Shown here: piece after piece, positions 35,002 to 45,500 of the stretch
Layout: the number at the start of each line of letters is the position of its first letter
How positions within the stretch are numbered: the first letter of the stretch is position 1
NCBI GenBank assembly: GCA_002433485.1
Contig: DJIF01000069.1
Location: 1-46,740, forward strand
Direction: 5' to 3'
DNA from: Deltaproteobacteria bacterium UBA6601
Lineage (GTDB): Bacteria > Myxococcota_A > UBA796 > UBA9615
Length of the DNA stretch: 46,740 bases
The notes under the pieces: generated by a model
What the model was told of the DNA's origin: nothing
What the model saw: the letters and a program-made list of their open reading frames with translations, nothing else
The model's database searches: none
Position numbers and translations under genes: made by a program

Positions 35002-35040
35002 GAGAGGCGACCTCAGTAGAGGTCGCCTCTCTTCGTTCTT
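35002..35040 (+). terminator. Rho-independent terminator of the MC1 gene
   Basis: A perfect 13-bp stem, GAGAGGCGACCTC (35002-35014) with GAGGTCGCCTCTC (35019-35031), is closed by the loop AGTA and followed by TTCGTTCTT. It is the clearest intrinsic terminator in the window. Confidence 0.88.
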
Positions 35041-35112
35041 AGGACTCAATGCAGGCTGCTACTTAGCCGCCAAGCTATCTCCATCAGGTCCGGGTCCTGT
35101 TAGGCTGCAGCA

Positions 35113-36987
35113 GTGTGCCGCCCGCCCGAACCCAAGAGCTGCAGCTTGCCGCCAATAACCGGAGAACCTGCCGCCTGCCGCCGCAGCCGCAGCCGCAGCC
35201 GCAGCCGCAGCCGCAGCCGCAGCCGCATTCTCCTAGCGCTGATAACGCTACCTTTCATCAGCTGCCAAAAAGATGTCCCTGAATCCCCCGACGACGAGGT
35301 CAAGGAGTTGATGGGCGCAGAGACACCAGCCCCAACAGCAAGCAAGTCAAGGCCAGAACGACCCTCAACCGTTGCAGAACAAGGGGCGGAGGCTAATGCC
35401 GAGACCCTACGGCAATTTGCTGACCAGCTGCTCAGAGACCAAGGTTTTCAGGGCCCGCTAGAACAGCGACAACGACTACAGAACCAAGCCAATGCCGCGC
35501 TGAAGGAAGAACCCAGCAATGCGGACGGCCTCATTGTAGTTGCCATGCTTGCCCTGCCTGATGGAGATCGGGTCGACGACAATGGTGACATACTCCCGAC
35601 GACAGCAACGGCGCTCAAGAATCTTGAAGCGGCCATCGAGGCAGACCCACGAAGGATCGAGGCCATGCGTCAACTGGGCAAGCTCTACGAGCTCATCGCC
35701 CCGGACAAGGCGATCGAGATGTGGGAACTGGCGCTGCGCCACGACCCCCACGATCTCGACACCCGAAATAACCTCGGGGAGGGCTACCTAAAAAACGGTC
35801 AACCGGAGCCAGCGCTAAAGCTCGCCAGGAAGAGCATCGAGTTCGGCCAGGCGCGCAGCAGCGAAGAGCAGCTGCGCAAAGCCTACAACATCGTCGGGAC
35901 CGCCCTGGCCATGATGGGGCGCTATCAGGAGGCTGAGCGCTTCCTCAAGAAAGCCTTGGTGAACCGCGACGGCAGCCACTGGAATTGTGCGTATCAGGCC
36001 TTAGGCATCCTGTACTCAAAGCTTGGCACCGCCCACGACGACCCCTTTCAGGAGTTCGAACCGCTGCACCCCAACCCACTGGACTCAAGCGCTACATTCT
36101 CTGCGGCGCTGCGTTCCTACTACGCCCACCGCATCGACGACGCACAGGGCTTCATCACCCAAAGCCTGAACCATGACATCAGTAGCCACGCCATGGTCGT
36201 CGCCGGCTTCCTGGACATCTCCACACAGAACTACCAGGGAGCCAGAGTCCACTTCAGCAAAGCTCAGCAGTTGAGCCCCGACGAACTCGGCGCTGCAGTA
36301 GGCAAGGGCCACCTGGCCATCATCGAGCAGGACTACAGCTCAGCCCGGGCACTCCTTGAGCCCGCAGTGGAGCGCTGGCTCAAGGTCGAAGTGAGCAGCA
36401 GCGCTGAGCCCGATTACTTGCACTTCATCCATCGTATGGCCTGCCTGGGGATGGGTTGGTTGCTGGCCAACCAGAACCAGCACAACGAGGCTATCGTCTG
36501 GTTTGACCGGGTGCTTGCACACCGACCCTTTGATGTGCTCGCCAAGCTCGGTCGTGGCAACTCACTGATCGGCCTGAACAACATGAATCAAGCCGAAACC
36601 GAACTCAATGAAGTGCTCGACATTGAGCCCCGCAACCCCTACGCCCGAGCTGAACTCGCCTCCATCTACCTGAGCCGAGGCGAAGTCGAACGCGCCGAGC
36701 AAGGCTTTGAGCAGGCGCTGAAAGTTCACGACAAGGGCTATACCTGCCCTTATGAAGGACTCGGGATGGTCTACCTGAAGCAAGGCCGCATCGAGAAAGC
36801 CAGAGAGAACTTTCAGAAGGCCATCGAGCTGAATCCCGACATCGAATACAAGAAATTCAATGGGCTGGCACGCATCTACATTGGTGAGGGTCGCCATGCT
36901 GAAGCGCGTAAGCTGCTGAAGCGCTCCATCGCCAACTACCCCTACGATGACGAAGCCAAAACACTCCTTCAGGAGCTCGGCCCATGA
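35113..36987 (+). CDS. TPR-repeat lipoprotein with Ser-Arg repeat in its signal peptide
   Basis: A 624-residue protein. After an n-region with seven Ser-Arg pairs (about 25-38) come a hydrophobic stretch and lipobox PFISC (Cys51). The rest is TPR solenoid: ALKNLEAAIEADPRRIEAMRQLG, AIEMWELALRHDPHDLDTRNNLG and several more pairs through the C terminus. Such proteins scaffold envelope complexes or handle outer-membrane and pilus assembly (PilF-like), but none was identified. The start is uncertain: GTG at 35113 or TTG at 35146, with no ATG before the lipobox and no good ribosome site. Its stop overlaps the next start (ATGA at 36984). Confidence 0.8.
   Translation: MCRPPEPKSCSLPPITGEPAACRRSRSRSRSRSRSRSRILLALITLPFISCQKDVPESPDDEVKELMGAETPAPTASKSRPERPSTVAEQGAEANAETLRQFADQLLRDQGFQGPLEQRQRLQNQANAALKEEPSNADGLIVVAMLALPDGDRVDDNGDILPTTATALKNLEAAIEADPRRIEAMRQLGKLYELIAPDKAIEMWELALRHDPHDLDTRNNLGEGYLKNGQPEPALKLARKSIEFGQARSSEEQLRKAYNIVGTALAMMGRYQEAERFLKKALVNRDGSHWNCAYQALGILYSKLGTAHDDPFQEFEPLHPNPLDSSATFSAALRSYYAHRIDDAQGFITQSLNHDISSHAMVVAGFLDISTQNYQGARVHFSKAQQLSPDELGAAVGKGHLAIIEQDYSSARALLEPAVERWLKVEVSSSAEPDYLHFIHRMACLGMGWLLANQNQHNEAIVWFDRVLAHRPFDVLAKLGRGNSLIGLNNMNQAETELNEVLDIEPRNPYARAELASIYLSRGEVERAEQGFEQALKVHDKGYTCPYEGLGMVYLKQGRIEKARENFQKAIELNPDIEYKKFNGLARIYIGEGRHAEARKLLKRSIANYPYDDEAKTLLQELGP
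35181..35228 (+). repeat. Hexanucleotide repeat (CCGCAG)7
   Basis: Seven perfect CCGCAG copies (35181-35222), with a broken eighth, encode the Ser-Arg pairs of the lipoprotein n-region. Slippage would change the signal-peptide charge by one Arg per unit without altering the frame. Confidence 0.92.
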
Positions 36988-37691
36988 GCACCACCACCAG
37001 CGCCCTGGCCATCAACACCACTCTCAAGCATCGAGACCTTGGCGCCAGGGACAAGGTCCAAGGGGCGGTAGTCTGGCTCCACGGCCTGGGTGCCAGCGCC
37101 GATGACTTCGTCCCCCTGGTGCCCTACCTGAGGGCGCCCCACCTGCGGTTCTTCTTCCCGCAGGCCCCAGATCGCGCGGTAACCGTCAATCGCGGTCTTC
37201 GCATGCCGGCCTGGTACGACATCCGCACCATCGGCCGAGGGCCCGAGCGAGAAAACGAAGCAGACATCGATGAGACAACCCGGCTGCTCAATCCCATTCT
37301 GGAACAGCTGGAGGCCCAGGGCGTGCCCTCCGAGCGCATCGTTTTGGCCGGCTTTAGCCAGGGCGCAGCGATGACCCTGCATGTGGGTCTGCGCTACCCA
37401 CGCCGGCTGGGGGGGCTGCTGGTCCTAAGCGGCTACCTGCTGCTTCCAGGACGACTGAACGCGGAAGCCACAGCCGCCAACGCCACTACACCGATTCTGT
37501 TCTGCCACGGCAGCAGAGACCCGGTGGTTCCCATCGCAGCCGGTCGTGGCAGCTTTGAGCTGCTCGCCGAGCGAGGTCAACAACTGCAGTGGCGCGACTA
37601 TCCAATGGGCCACGAAGTCTGCGACGAACAGATTGACGACATCCGCAACTGGTTGACAGAGCGACTTCCTGAGCAGAGCAGCCATGGTTGA
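36984..37691 (+). CDS. Carboxylesterase/phospholipase family alpha/beta-hydrolase
   Basis: A 235-residue cytoplasmic-type esterase of the abhydrolase_2 family, which includes acyl-protein thioesterase and bacterial carboxylesterase. VVWLHGLGASADDF forms the oxyanion region, GFSQGAAMTLH the nucleophile elbow, HGSRDPVVP holds the catalytic Asp and YPMGHEVC the His, so the triad is complete. Substrates are usually short-chain acyl esters or lysophospholipids. It overlaps the TPR lipoprotein by 4 bp and the next gene by 8 bp, implying translational coupling; why a thioesterase-like enzyme sits between two helical-repeat envelope proteins is not clear. Confidence 0.93.
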   Translation: MSTTTSALAINTTLKHRDLGARDKVQGAVVWLHGLGASADDFVPLVPYLRAPHLRFFFPQAPDRAVTVNRGLRMPAWYDIRTIGRGPERENEADIDETTRLLNPILEQLEAQGVPSERIVLAGFSQGAAMTLHVGLRYPRRLGGLLVLSGYLLLPGRLNAEATAANATTPILFCHGSRDPVVPIAAGRGSFELLAERGQQLQWRDYPMGHEVCDEQIDDIRNWLTERLPEQSSHG

Positions 37692-39819
37692 AGCCTCCAC
37701 ATCAAAGGTCGGCGCCGACCGTAAGGACAGCACACTGCGTCGTTCTGTGCTCGGCTGTAGCGTTCTGACCCTGTTGCTGTTGGCGGCCATCGCCGCTAGT
37801 TGGTGGGTGCTGCGAGAGCGCGCTCGAAGTGTCCAACTGGAACGGGCTGAGAGCGAGTTCAGTCCGGTCCTTGAAAAGATGCAGGCCGAAGCAAATCCCA
37901 AGTCCACCTCAGTTGCAGCCAGCCGTCCAGCTCCGGCCATCAGCTACGACATCGACCGCACGGTCCAGGTCATCCACCAACTCGACGCCGCGCTGGCAGG
38001 TCGAAAGGACGCCGGCTCGCTGCGTTCCTACCTGGATGAAATCGGACAACTGGACTATCGCGGCGTGGCTCCAGAGGTGCTCAAGGCCCGCAGCGAGTTG
38101 TTAAGCGTCCTCCAGGAGATCTACACCGAACAGCTCAAAGAAAGCGAACAGGAGGCGCTCTGGGAGCTGAGCGGCGAGATCATCCTGACCGCGCTCAGCA
38201 CGGTAGAGGTGGGCGGCGATCTGGAAGCCAGTGGCCTGGGCAGCTCGGCCTCCTTCAACATCGACCGCCAGCGAGCTGGGCAGGCCCTGGGCGAACTGCG
38301 GGCACGCCAGCAGGATCAGCGCGAACGAGTTGCCCGCAGCGCGGCCCTTGATGGCCGGCTCATTGAGGTACTGCTCGACTACAGCGAAATCTACTACCGC
38401 TACCTGGAAGAGTGGGATCGGCTCTGCGTCCTGCGCGACCGCGCCTACCTGGCGGCCGCCGCGGGCCGCTGGAGTGAGGTGAAGGAACTGAGCGCACGAG
38501 CCATCGAGCTCGCACCCCACGAAACCGAAGCGCACATTCTCGAGGTACTGGCGCGCATTGAGCTGGGCGAAGGCCAGGGCGAGGGGCCAGATGTACCCAG
38601 GCTGCTGCTGCAGGGCTTCATACAGGACCACCCCGAGCAATCGGCGCCGGCCCTGCTGCTGCTCGGCCTGCATAAGATGCGCCTGGGCGACCGGGAAAGC
38701 GCGCGACTCGACTTCCAACAGTCGGCCAGCTACTACCCACGGCAGGCTGAGCGCCTGGGCGCGAGCACCGATGCTTATCGTCAACGCAGCTACCTGCGCA
38801 AGACCCGCGAGGGCAGTCGAATCCTGTCCCTATACAAGTCAACTGTACTGGGGGCAGGAGGCTTCAGCCCCGATCTCCAGCTCGCCCGCCTCGCCTTTGA
38901 AGAGGATGACTGGGAGCAGGGCCGCCGCAAAGTGATGGACCACTTCTCCCGGCGACGTGCCCAGCAGCGCTGGGATTTGATCCTGGCGGATCTGGAGTTC
39001 TGCCGCGAACTCCTTGGCGAAAACTACCGGCGGATCTTTCCCGAAGAAGCCTGGTTGGATCTTGAAGTGAAGCCGACCCTTATCGGTAGCGGCCTCAAGC
39101 TGGCCGTCCGCAATCGAAGCCCACATACGCTCCACAACGCGAGCCTGGTTCTGGCCCTGCAGTTCACCGATATGCACCCAGAAGATTACGAGACCTTCCC
39201 AGCAGCACACACCGAGCCGGCGGTCCTCGCCCACAAGACCACCTCATTTGGTGACCTGGACATTGCATTGGATCTACACGGAGTCGCCAAGGGGCGGGAT
39301 GACATCGTCCAGCACCGCGCCGTTTTGATCACTGACGAAGCGGTGATCTGGGTCGACACCGACAGCTTCAAGATAGCCGAGGCGGAAGAGTTCAGAGCCC
39401 GCCGCTTTCGCCAGGAAGCTGGCAGCTCAAGCGCCCCTGGACTGCAGCTGACCTCACCCCACTCGAGCCTGGTCGAAAAGCTCCTCGCCGGACTCCGCAA
39501 CAACACCGCACTGCGCCTTGAGAAGGGCGTCCTGCGGGACGCTCTGGACGTATCGCTGCCCCGCGAACTGGCGGCACTTCGACCGATCTTCCGACTGCAT
39601 CGGGACGGCAGCATGCTCACCCCCAGCGAGAACATCATTGAGGGCGACCGGATCAAGCTGAGCTTTCCGGGCCCGACCAAGCTACCTGGGACCGCCGGTT
39701 CTGACGACCAGGTAGAACCCGAGCTGGTGCTGGACATCCACACCCCCTATGGCGGGATTGAGCTGAGCTACAGCCCCGACCAAGGGGGCGGCTACACGCT
39801 CAAGGAAGTCGAACGATAA
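37684..39819 (+). CDS. Membrane-anchored helical-repeat protein of unknown function
   Basis: A 711-residue protein with one N-terminal transmembrane helix (about 20-43, SVLTLLLLAAIAASWWVL) and a large presumably periplasmic part. Residues 60-240 are rich in charged helices. Residues 240-400 contain TPR-like helical pairs (AAGRWSEVKELSARAIELAPHE, LLLGLHKMRLGDRESARLDFQ). The last 270 residues look beta-rich (LDLEVKPTLIGSGLKLAVRNRS, LHNASLVLALQFTDM) and are not recognised. It is translationally coupled to the esterase and TPR lipoprotein upstream. The 3' end overlaps the convergent GH31 gene by 20 bp. Confidence 0.78.
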   Translation: MVEASTSKVGADRKDSTLRRSVLGCSVLTLLLLAAIAASWWVLRERARSVQLERAESEFSPVLEKMQAEANPKSTSVAASRPAPAISYDIDRTVQVIHQLDAALAGRKDAGSLRSYLDEIGQLDYRGVAPEVLKARSELLSVLQEIYTEQLKESEQEALWELSGEIILTALSTVEVGGDLEASGLGSSASFNIDRQRAGQALGELRARQQDQRERVARSAALDGRLIEVLLDYSEIYYRYLEEWDRLCVLRDRAYLAAAAGRWSEVKELSARAIELAPHETEAHILEVLARIELGEGQGEGPDVPRLLLQGFIQDHPEQSAPALLLLGLHKMRLGDRESARLDFQQSASYYPRQAERLGASTDAYRQRSYLRKTREGSRILSLYKSTVLGAGGFSPDLQLARLAFEEDDWEQGRRKVMDHFSRRRAQQRWDLILADLEFCRELLGENYRRIFPEEAWLDLEVKPTLIGSGLKLAVRNRSPHTLHNASLVLALQFTDMHPEDYETFPAAHTEPAVLAHKTTSFGDLDIALDLHGVAKGRDDIVQHRAVLITDEAVIWVDTDSFKIAEAEEFRARRFRQEAGSSSAPGLQLTSPHSSLVEKLLAGLRNNTALRLEKGVLRDALDVSLPRELAALRPIFRLHRDGSMLTPSENIIEGDRIKLSFPGPTKLPGTAGSDDQVEPELVLDIHTPYGGIELSYSPDQGGGYTLKEVER

Positions 39820-42283
39820 GTTCGTGATTACCCGGCGGCAGCCGCACCAGGAGCATCCCGCCGGCAGACTCGCTAAGAGCCCAGCCGAGTTCACTCTCAT
39901 CCAGCTCAGCAAGCTCTGGGACCGCCTCACCAGCAAGCTCAACGGCCAGCGGAGCCGCAAGCCCGACCAATTCCACGACCGCACCTTCATTGAACTGAGA
40001 GCCGACGGTCAGGCCAAGGCGGAACTCATCAACGCCAAGCTGCTGAGTCACGGTGCTGCCGTCATAGAGCGAAAAGGAGCTTGAAGCGCCGGGAAAGACC
40101 CGTAGATGCAAGAGTCCCACCTCATTGGCAAAGGAGTCAACCTGCTCAGGCAAGGTCGTAGGCGAGAGGCTGTCGATGCTCTCACGCAGCAGCGGAACAA
40201 TACCGCCGGCGCGGAGGTAGAGCGGCAGCTTGGACAGAGGCGCCGCCACGGTCAGGCTGGCTGGCCCCTCAAAACGATCACCGGTGAACCAGTCAATCCA
40301 CTGACCCTGCGGGAACAGTACCTCCCGCTCCCTGGCGCCATGCTCCACGACCGGCGCGACCAGCAGCGCATCACCCAGCAGATAGCTGTCACCGGGATGG
40401 GCGTTGAGGTCCGGATGAGCCAGGCCCAGGGGTCGCATGATCGCACGGCCGTCATCAGCAAGCCGTTCAGCATAGGTCCACAGGTAGGGGAACAGCCGCA
40501 GATGGAGACGAGTGAAGATCCGGTAGAGGTCCAACAGCTCATTATCGAAGCCATTCTCTCCGCCCAGCTCCCAGGCTACATCGTTGGTGTTGGTGCCTAC
40601 CTGCATTACAGTGCTCAGAGCAGTCTGCTGAAACCAGCGAATAAAGGTCTCTTTGTCTGGGGGGGCGTGGCGATATCCGCCGGTGTCCGAGCCATAGAAG
40701 GGAAAGCCCGATGGGCCTAAGCTGAGCCCGTAGACCAGAGATGCGGGCAGTCCACCCGTGGTGATGTAGGTCTCGCCATCATCGACCGCTTCCACACCAT
40801 GAGGATTCATCGTGGCGTCGAGATCACCTGGCCAGATTACGCTTACGTTCACCTGATCACCGTAGACCCCAGCACGGCAGAGTAGGAAGCCGCCGTCCGC
40901 AGGGAGGGTCTCGGCATAGACCTGATGGTAGAGGCGCACGAAGTCGGTGTGCATCGTGCGCTCATCGCTTCCGTCACTGAACTCCCAGGCCATGCGATTA
41001 CCGGCCAACCCCACCACGACGTCCTCGGCGTAGTCGAGCTTGAAGCCCTCAATACCCATCTCTGTGTAGCGCTCGATCAACTCCTGCCACCATGCGTAGG
41101 CGGCCTCATTGCTGAGATCGATGGGGGTGCTCCAGTTGTTGAAAACGGGCGGGCTAACGGGCGGAAAGTAGTCCTGACTCAAGGCCTCTTGGTGGAGTTC
41201 TGCGGCCTGCTCGGGATCAAGGTAGGGGGTGTGCCAAAGGGCCATGCGGAAGCCCATGTCATGAGCGAAGTCGATCATGCCCTGGGGATCCGAGAACATC
41301 CCCGCGTCAAAATCAAAGGTATTCACTCCTGTGGCATAGGGCCGATCGATCCAATAAGCAGAGGTTGCAAGGTCAAGATCCCGCAGGGTCTGCAAGTCTG
41401 CACGGACCTGAGCCTCATCTTCATTCTCATCACGCCAAACCCACGGGCCCAGGGCCCAGGGCGCTGGCAGCAGCGGATCGCCGGTGGTGTCGTAGTAGTG
41501 ACGGGTTATGTCCAGAGGATGCTCAGCGGCAAACAGGTGAAAGCGGAAGCCCTGCGCTGAGTCCATGCCCGTACCGTAGGTAACCTGGACCCGATCGTCC
41601 GCCCAAGAGGCCACCTCGAACAGGCCAGGATGAGGGTCTTCCACAAACAGCCCCCAGCCGGTGGTGCCGATCAAGAGTGGAATAGGAACATGCATCTCGT
41701 TGTTCAAGCTCTCCACCGAGCTGTCCACCTCGAGCTGCATGGCGCGCACCTTGCCTCGATGGTTAGGCGTATCCAGCACCCCACCTAGACCATAGAAACC
41801 CTCTTCCGCATCAACCCGCGGCACCAAGCGGAAGTAAACAATGGGCTCAGGGGCTGAACCCGGAACCAGAGTGAGCTCAACGCGGCCCTCAGCGTGTTCA
41901 ACCAAACGCAGCACTGCACTGAAGCCATCGCTGAAGTCGAGCTCAAAATCACGGACCTGGTCCGTCTGAGTAGCTGCGCGCGCCGCGCTGAGCGTCCGCC
42001 AGGTGACCTCGTTACCGGGAGTCTCCTCACCGAGAAAATACGGGTCATAGCTGAGCTCATCATTAAGGCTGGCGACGGTACCGAGCTGGATCCCATCGGA
42101 CGGGAACAGCAACAGAGTCTGCTGGTCGCGAAGCAGAGTCAGCTGCAGCGAAGCAGGCTCAAAGCTCACCGAAAAGCGAGCCAGGTCCGGCTCTTCCTCA
42201 GCAGGGCAGGCCACCAACAAGGAGCACAGCCACAGGGAACAAAGCAGCAGCGAAGAACGAAATCGAGAAGAGTTGTGTCGCAT
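39800..42283 (-). CDS. Glycoside hydrolase family 31 lipoprotein
   Basis: An 827-residue lipoprotein with lipobox LLVAC, so it acts in the periplasm or at the outer membrane. The GH31 barrel is clear: PWALGPWVWRDENED, the catalytic nucleophile in GIEGFKLDYAED, the acid/base region SVIWPGDLDAT, and the downstream FYGSDTGGY and LLGDALLVAPVVE segments. GH31 enzymes are retaining alpha-glucosidases, alpha-xylosidases and relatives, and also sulfoquinovosidases; the substrate is not decidable here. The ATG at 42283 begins a good signal peptide; the frame is open to 42421. It diverges from the large lipase-like gene. Confidence 0.92.
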   Translation of the reverse strand: MRHNSSRFRSSLLLCSLWLCSLLVACPAEEEPDLARFSVSFEPASLQLTLLRDQQTLLLFPSDGIQLGTVASLNDELSYDPYFLGEETPGNEVTWRTLSAARAATQTDQVRDFELDFSDGFSAVLRLVEHAEGRVELTLVPGSAPEPIVYFRLVPRVDAEEGFYGLGGVLDTPNHRGKVRAMQLEVDSSVESLNNEMHVPIPLLIGTTGWGLFVEDPHPGLFEVASWADDRVQVTYGTGMDSAQGFRFHLFAAEHPLDITRHYYDTTGDPLLPAPWALGPWVWRDENEDEAQVRADLQTLRDLDLATSAYWIDRPYATGVNTFDFDAGMFSDPQGMIDFAHDMGFRMALWHTPYLDPEQAAELHQEALSQDYFPPVSPPVFNNWSTPIDLSNEAAYAWWQELIERYTEMGIEGFKLDYAEDVVVGLAGNRMAWEFSDGSDERTMHTDFVRLYHQVYAETLPADGGFLLCRAGVYGDQVNVSVIWPGDLDATMNPHGVEAVDDGETYITTGGLPASLVYGLSLGPSGFPFYGSDTGGYRHAPPDKETFIRWFQQTALSTVMQVGTNTNDVAWELGGENGFDNELLDLYRIFTRLHLRLFPYLWTYAERLADDGRAIMRPLGLAHPDLNAHPGDSYLLGDALLVAPVVEHGAREREVLFPQGQWIDWFTGDRFEGPASLTVAAPLSKLPLYLRAGGIVPLLRESIDSLSPTTLPEQVDSFANEVGLLHLRVFPGASSSFSLYDGSTVTQQLGVDEFRLGLTVGSQFNEGAVVELVGLAAPLAVELAGEAVPELAELDESELGWALSESAGGMLLVRLPPGNHELIVRLP

Positions 42284-42503
42284 CGGCAAGGATCTACATC
42301 GACCGCGGCCCCTTGGCCAGCGACTGGGAGACTTGGTCGCCAGACATCTGCCGATGGACTGCCAACAGGACGCATCGCTGCTCAGCGAACCCAGACACTG
42401 AGACGGGTTGACCGGGCGCAACCGGACGGTTCGTGCTAATCACAGCTAGTCGTACCCAGTTCCCGAACAGCGGTGAAGTGCTCGGGAGTTCACCGGAGTC
42501 GCC
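42284..42503. other. Divergent intergenic region, GH31 and lipase-like genes
   Basis: This 220-bp gap should contain both promoters. No clear hexamer pair, repeat or small gene was seen. Confidence 0.4.
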
Positions 42504-45500
42504 ATGATTCGCAGTCTCCTGCTCCTTCTCACAACCGCGCTCCTGCTACCCGCCTGCGGCCGCGACCAGGGGCTGCGGGCCACTCCATCTGGCGAGGGGC
42601 CGCAAATTCTCATCGACTGGGATGCTGAGCCCCTGCCAGAGCTCCCCTTCCCCAACGACCTCGCCACCCGACCCGATCCCGGCTCGCCTACAGGACTCCG
42701 ACTCAACTTCTCCGAGGAGGCCGCAACGGAGCTGGAGCGCAGGGCGCGACGCAAAGTCAATGAGCTGCCAGGCTTCGGCATCTTTGCACCCATCTCCGTC
42801 CGATTTCAGGCGGCCCTGGATCTGGACAACGTGGTGAATCGCCACGCCGATGACTACGACCTCAGCGACGATGCCTTCTATGTCATCAACATCAGCCCCA
42901 GCTCGCCAGGATACGGCGAGGCCCTGGAACTGGACCTAGGGCATGGGCGCTTTCCGGGCGACCTGTTCAGCACCGACCGATATTTCCCCAATGACCCGCG
43001 CTCCTGGACACCCTCGCTACTCTACGAGCTGGCAGAGGAAGACCTCAACGGCAACGGCGTTCTTGACCCAGGTGAAGACACCGACTTCGACGGCGTGCTC
43101 GATCATCCCAACGTCTACCCTGAAGGAGGTGACCCGCGCGCCGACCTGATGACCTGGTACGAACGGGAGACCGACACCCTCATCCTGCGACCGGTGGTCC
43201 CTATGCGGGAGGAAACCTGCTATGCGGTGGTGCTCACTGAGCGCCTGCTGGGCGAGAACGGCCAGCCCATTCGATCACCCTGGTCCTTTGTCCATCACCT
43301 CCGCCAGACAGAGGCCCTTGAGCCGCTGCACGAGGTCCTTCCCGGGCTCGGCCTCGAGATCAACGACGTTGCCTTTGCCTGGACCTTCACCACCGGCAGG
43401 ATCACCGGAGACCTGGTTGATCTCCGCCGCGGACTCCATGGCGAGGGGCCCTTCTCCCACCTTGCGGAAGACTATCCAGCCGGAATCACTGAGGCCGCCA
43501 TTCTGCAAGAAGGAGAGCAAATCGAGCAGCCCTTAAGCGTGCCCGCGGCTCGGCTCGCATCAGTGCTGGAGGCGGCCGGACTGTTCCCGGACGAAAGCTC
43601 CGCAGTGGGCCGCAGCACCGCCTATGCAGAGAGCATCGTCGGCGGCGCCTTCATAAGCCCGGATCTGATGGCAGACCGCGACGACGACGGACGCAACGAC
43701 GCCGACGAATGGTGGCAACTCGACGCCCAGACGGGCGAACTCCATGCGGCTCCACGGAGGGTGGTGTTCAGCTGCATGCTTCCCAAGGCAGACGCCGAGC
43801 ACCAGCAGCCCTTTCCGGTCACTCTCTATGGCCATGGTTATCGCTCCAATCGCGCCGAGTTCCTGCTCTTTGCCTGGGCCCTGAACCGGGTTGGCATTGC
43901 CGCCTGCAGCATGGACTTCCCCGGTCACGGCCTGTCCATGAGCAAGTCGGAGCGGGAAACACTGGCCGCGCTCATGGAAGCCATGGGCATGCTCCCCTTC
44001 CTCCAACATCTGGAAGACAACCGGGCGCGGGACCTGGACAACGATGGCGATGTGGACTCTGGCTCAGACATGTGGGTCGCCGATGGCTTCCATACCCGAG
44101 ACATGGTTCGCCAGGGAGTCGTGGACTGGATGCAATTGGTCCGCGGCCTACGCAAGTGCGGCAGCGGAACCATGAGCGGTAAGCTGGCAGGTGGTGTGAG
44201 CAGCGGTGACCTGGAGCAGGTCAGCTGCGACTGGGATGGCAACGGCGTCCCCGATATTGGCGGACCCGATGTTCCTCTGCACCTCATGGGTGGTTCCCTG
44301 GGCGGGATCAACTCAGCGGTTGCGGCGGCGGTGGAACCGGAGTTCACCACCGTCACTCCCATCGTAGCCGGCGGCGGGCTGATGGATGTGGGGTGGCGCT
44401 CGGACCTGAGCGGAGTCATCGAAGCGGTAGTCGGCAAGATCATGAATCCCCTGGTCATCGGGCGGAACCTGGGGAACGGCACCTTAAGCATTCGCCAGTA
44501 CGTCAACTCCTGGACCAGCATGGAAGAGGCTCCCATTGCCACCCTCCAGAGCATCCCTGTTGGCGGTACCGTAACCGTAGAGAACCTCGACAACGGTGAG
44601 ATAGCGACGACCGGAATCCCCGAAGATGGGCGCTTCCGGATCGGGGTGCCCTCCGATGCCATGGACTTTGCCGAGCGGAGGGCGGCGACCGGCATGCCCG
44701 ACAGCGGTCCAGTGGAGGGGGTCGTCTATGAGATCGCGCAAAACACTGGCCTTGGCGACCGCTGGCGGATCACAGTGCAAGACGCCGACGGAGTCCAGAT
44801 CGCCAGCTTTGACAGCTTTGAAGAAGAAGTGCGCTTCCAAGGCGTCACCTATCGCGCCGGCTCGCCGCTGGTGGCCCTAGCAGAGGGTCTTGGCAAGCAG
44901 CGCGGCACCCCCTCACTGCGGCGACTGGTCAATGTCCTGTCGCTGGCCACTGAGCCGGCCGACCCGGTGGCCTATGCACCCCACTACATTGATGAACCCT
45001 TTGCGCAATTGGGCGGGCACCAGGCCAATGTCCTGCTGGTGCCTACACCGGGTGACCCGGTGGTGCCTACTGGAGCCGGGATCACCATCGCCAGAGCGGC
45101 GGGCATCTACGACCGCCACGCCATCGATGAGCGCTACGGAACAACGGTTGACCGCTGGCTTATCGACATGAAGGTGGTCCACGGCATGGAGCAGTTCGGT
45201 CCCTTCCAGAACGAGAAGTCAGGAGATTTCCTGCTCTTCGATGCCGACGATCTGGACAACGGCACCGACGGCACCGGCGCCCCCTCCACCATTCCGCTAC
45301 GAGCGGTGCGGCAGACCGAGGCCGGAGTCTCTGGTCTGCGGCTACCCTATGCGAGTCCTACGGGCATGCACGGTTTCACTACACCGGATCCGGACAAACC
45401 CTTCGATATGACTCTGTTCGCCATGTCGCAGATCGCACGTTATGCCCAGAGTCTGGGCCAGGAAATCAGCGACGACCCCTGCCTGGAGTCCGGTGACTGC

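Noticed and set aside
35181..35228. CRISPR or on/off phase-variable repeat
   Set aside because: The units are 6 bp without spacers, and a multiple of three cannot shift the frame, so neither a CRISPR nor a classical phase switch fits.
40106..41560. Two plus-strand frames (204 and 211 residues) opposite the GH31 gene
   Set aside because: They are shadows of the GH31 coding sequence, which has all catalytic motifs.
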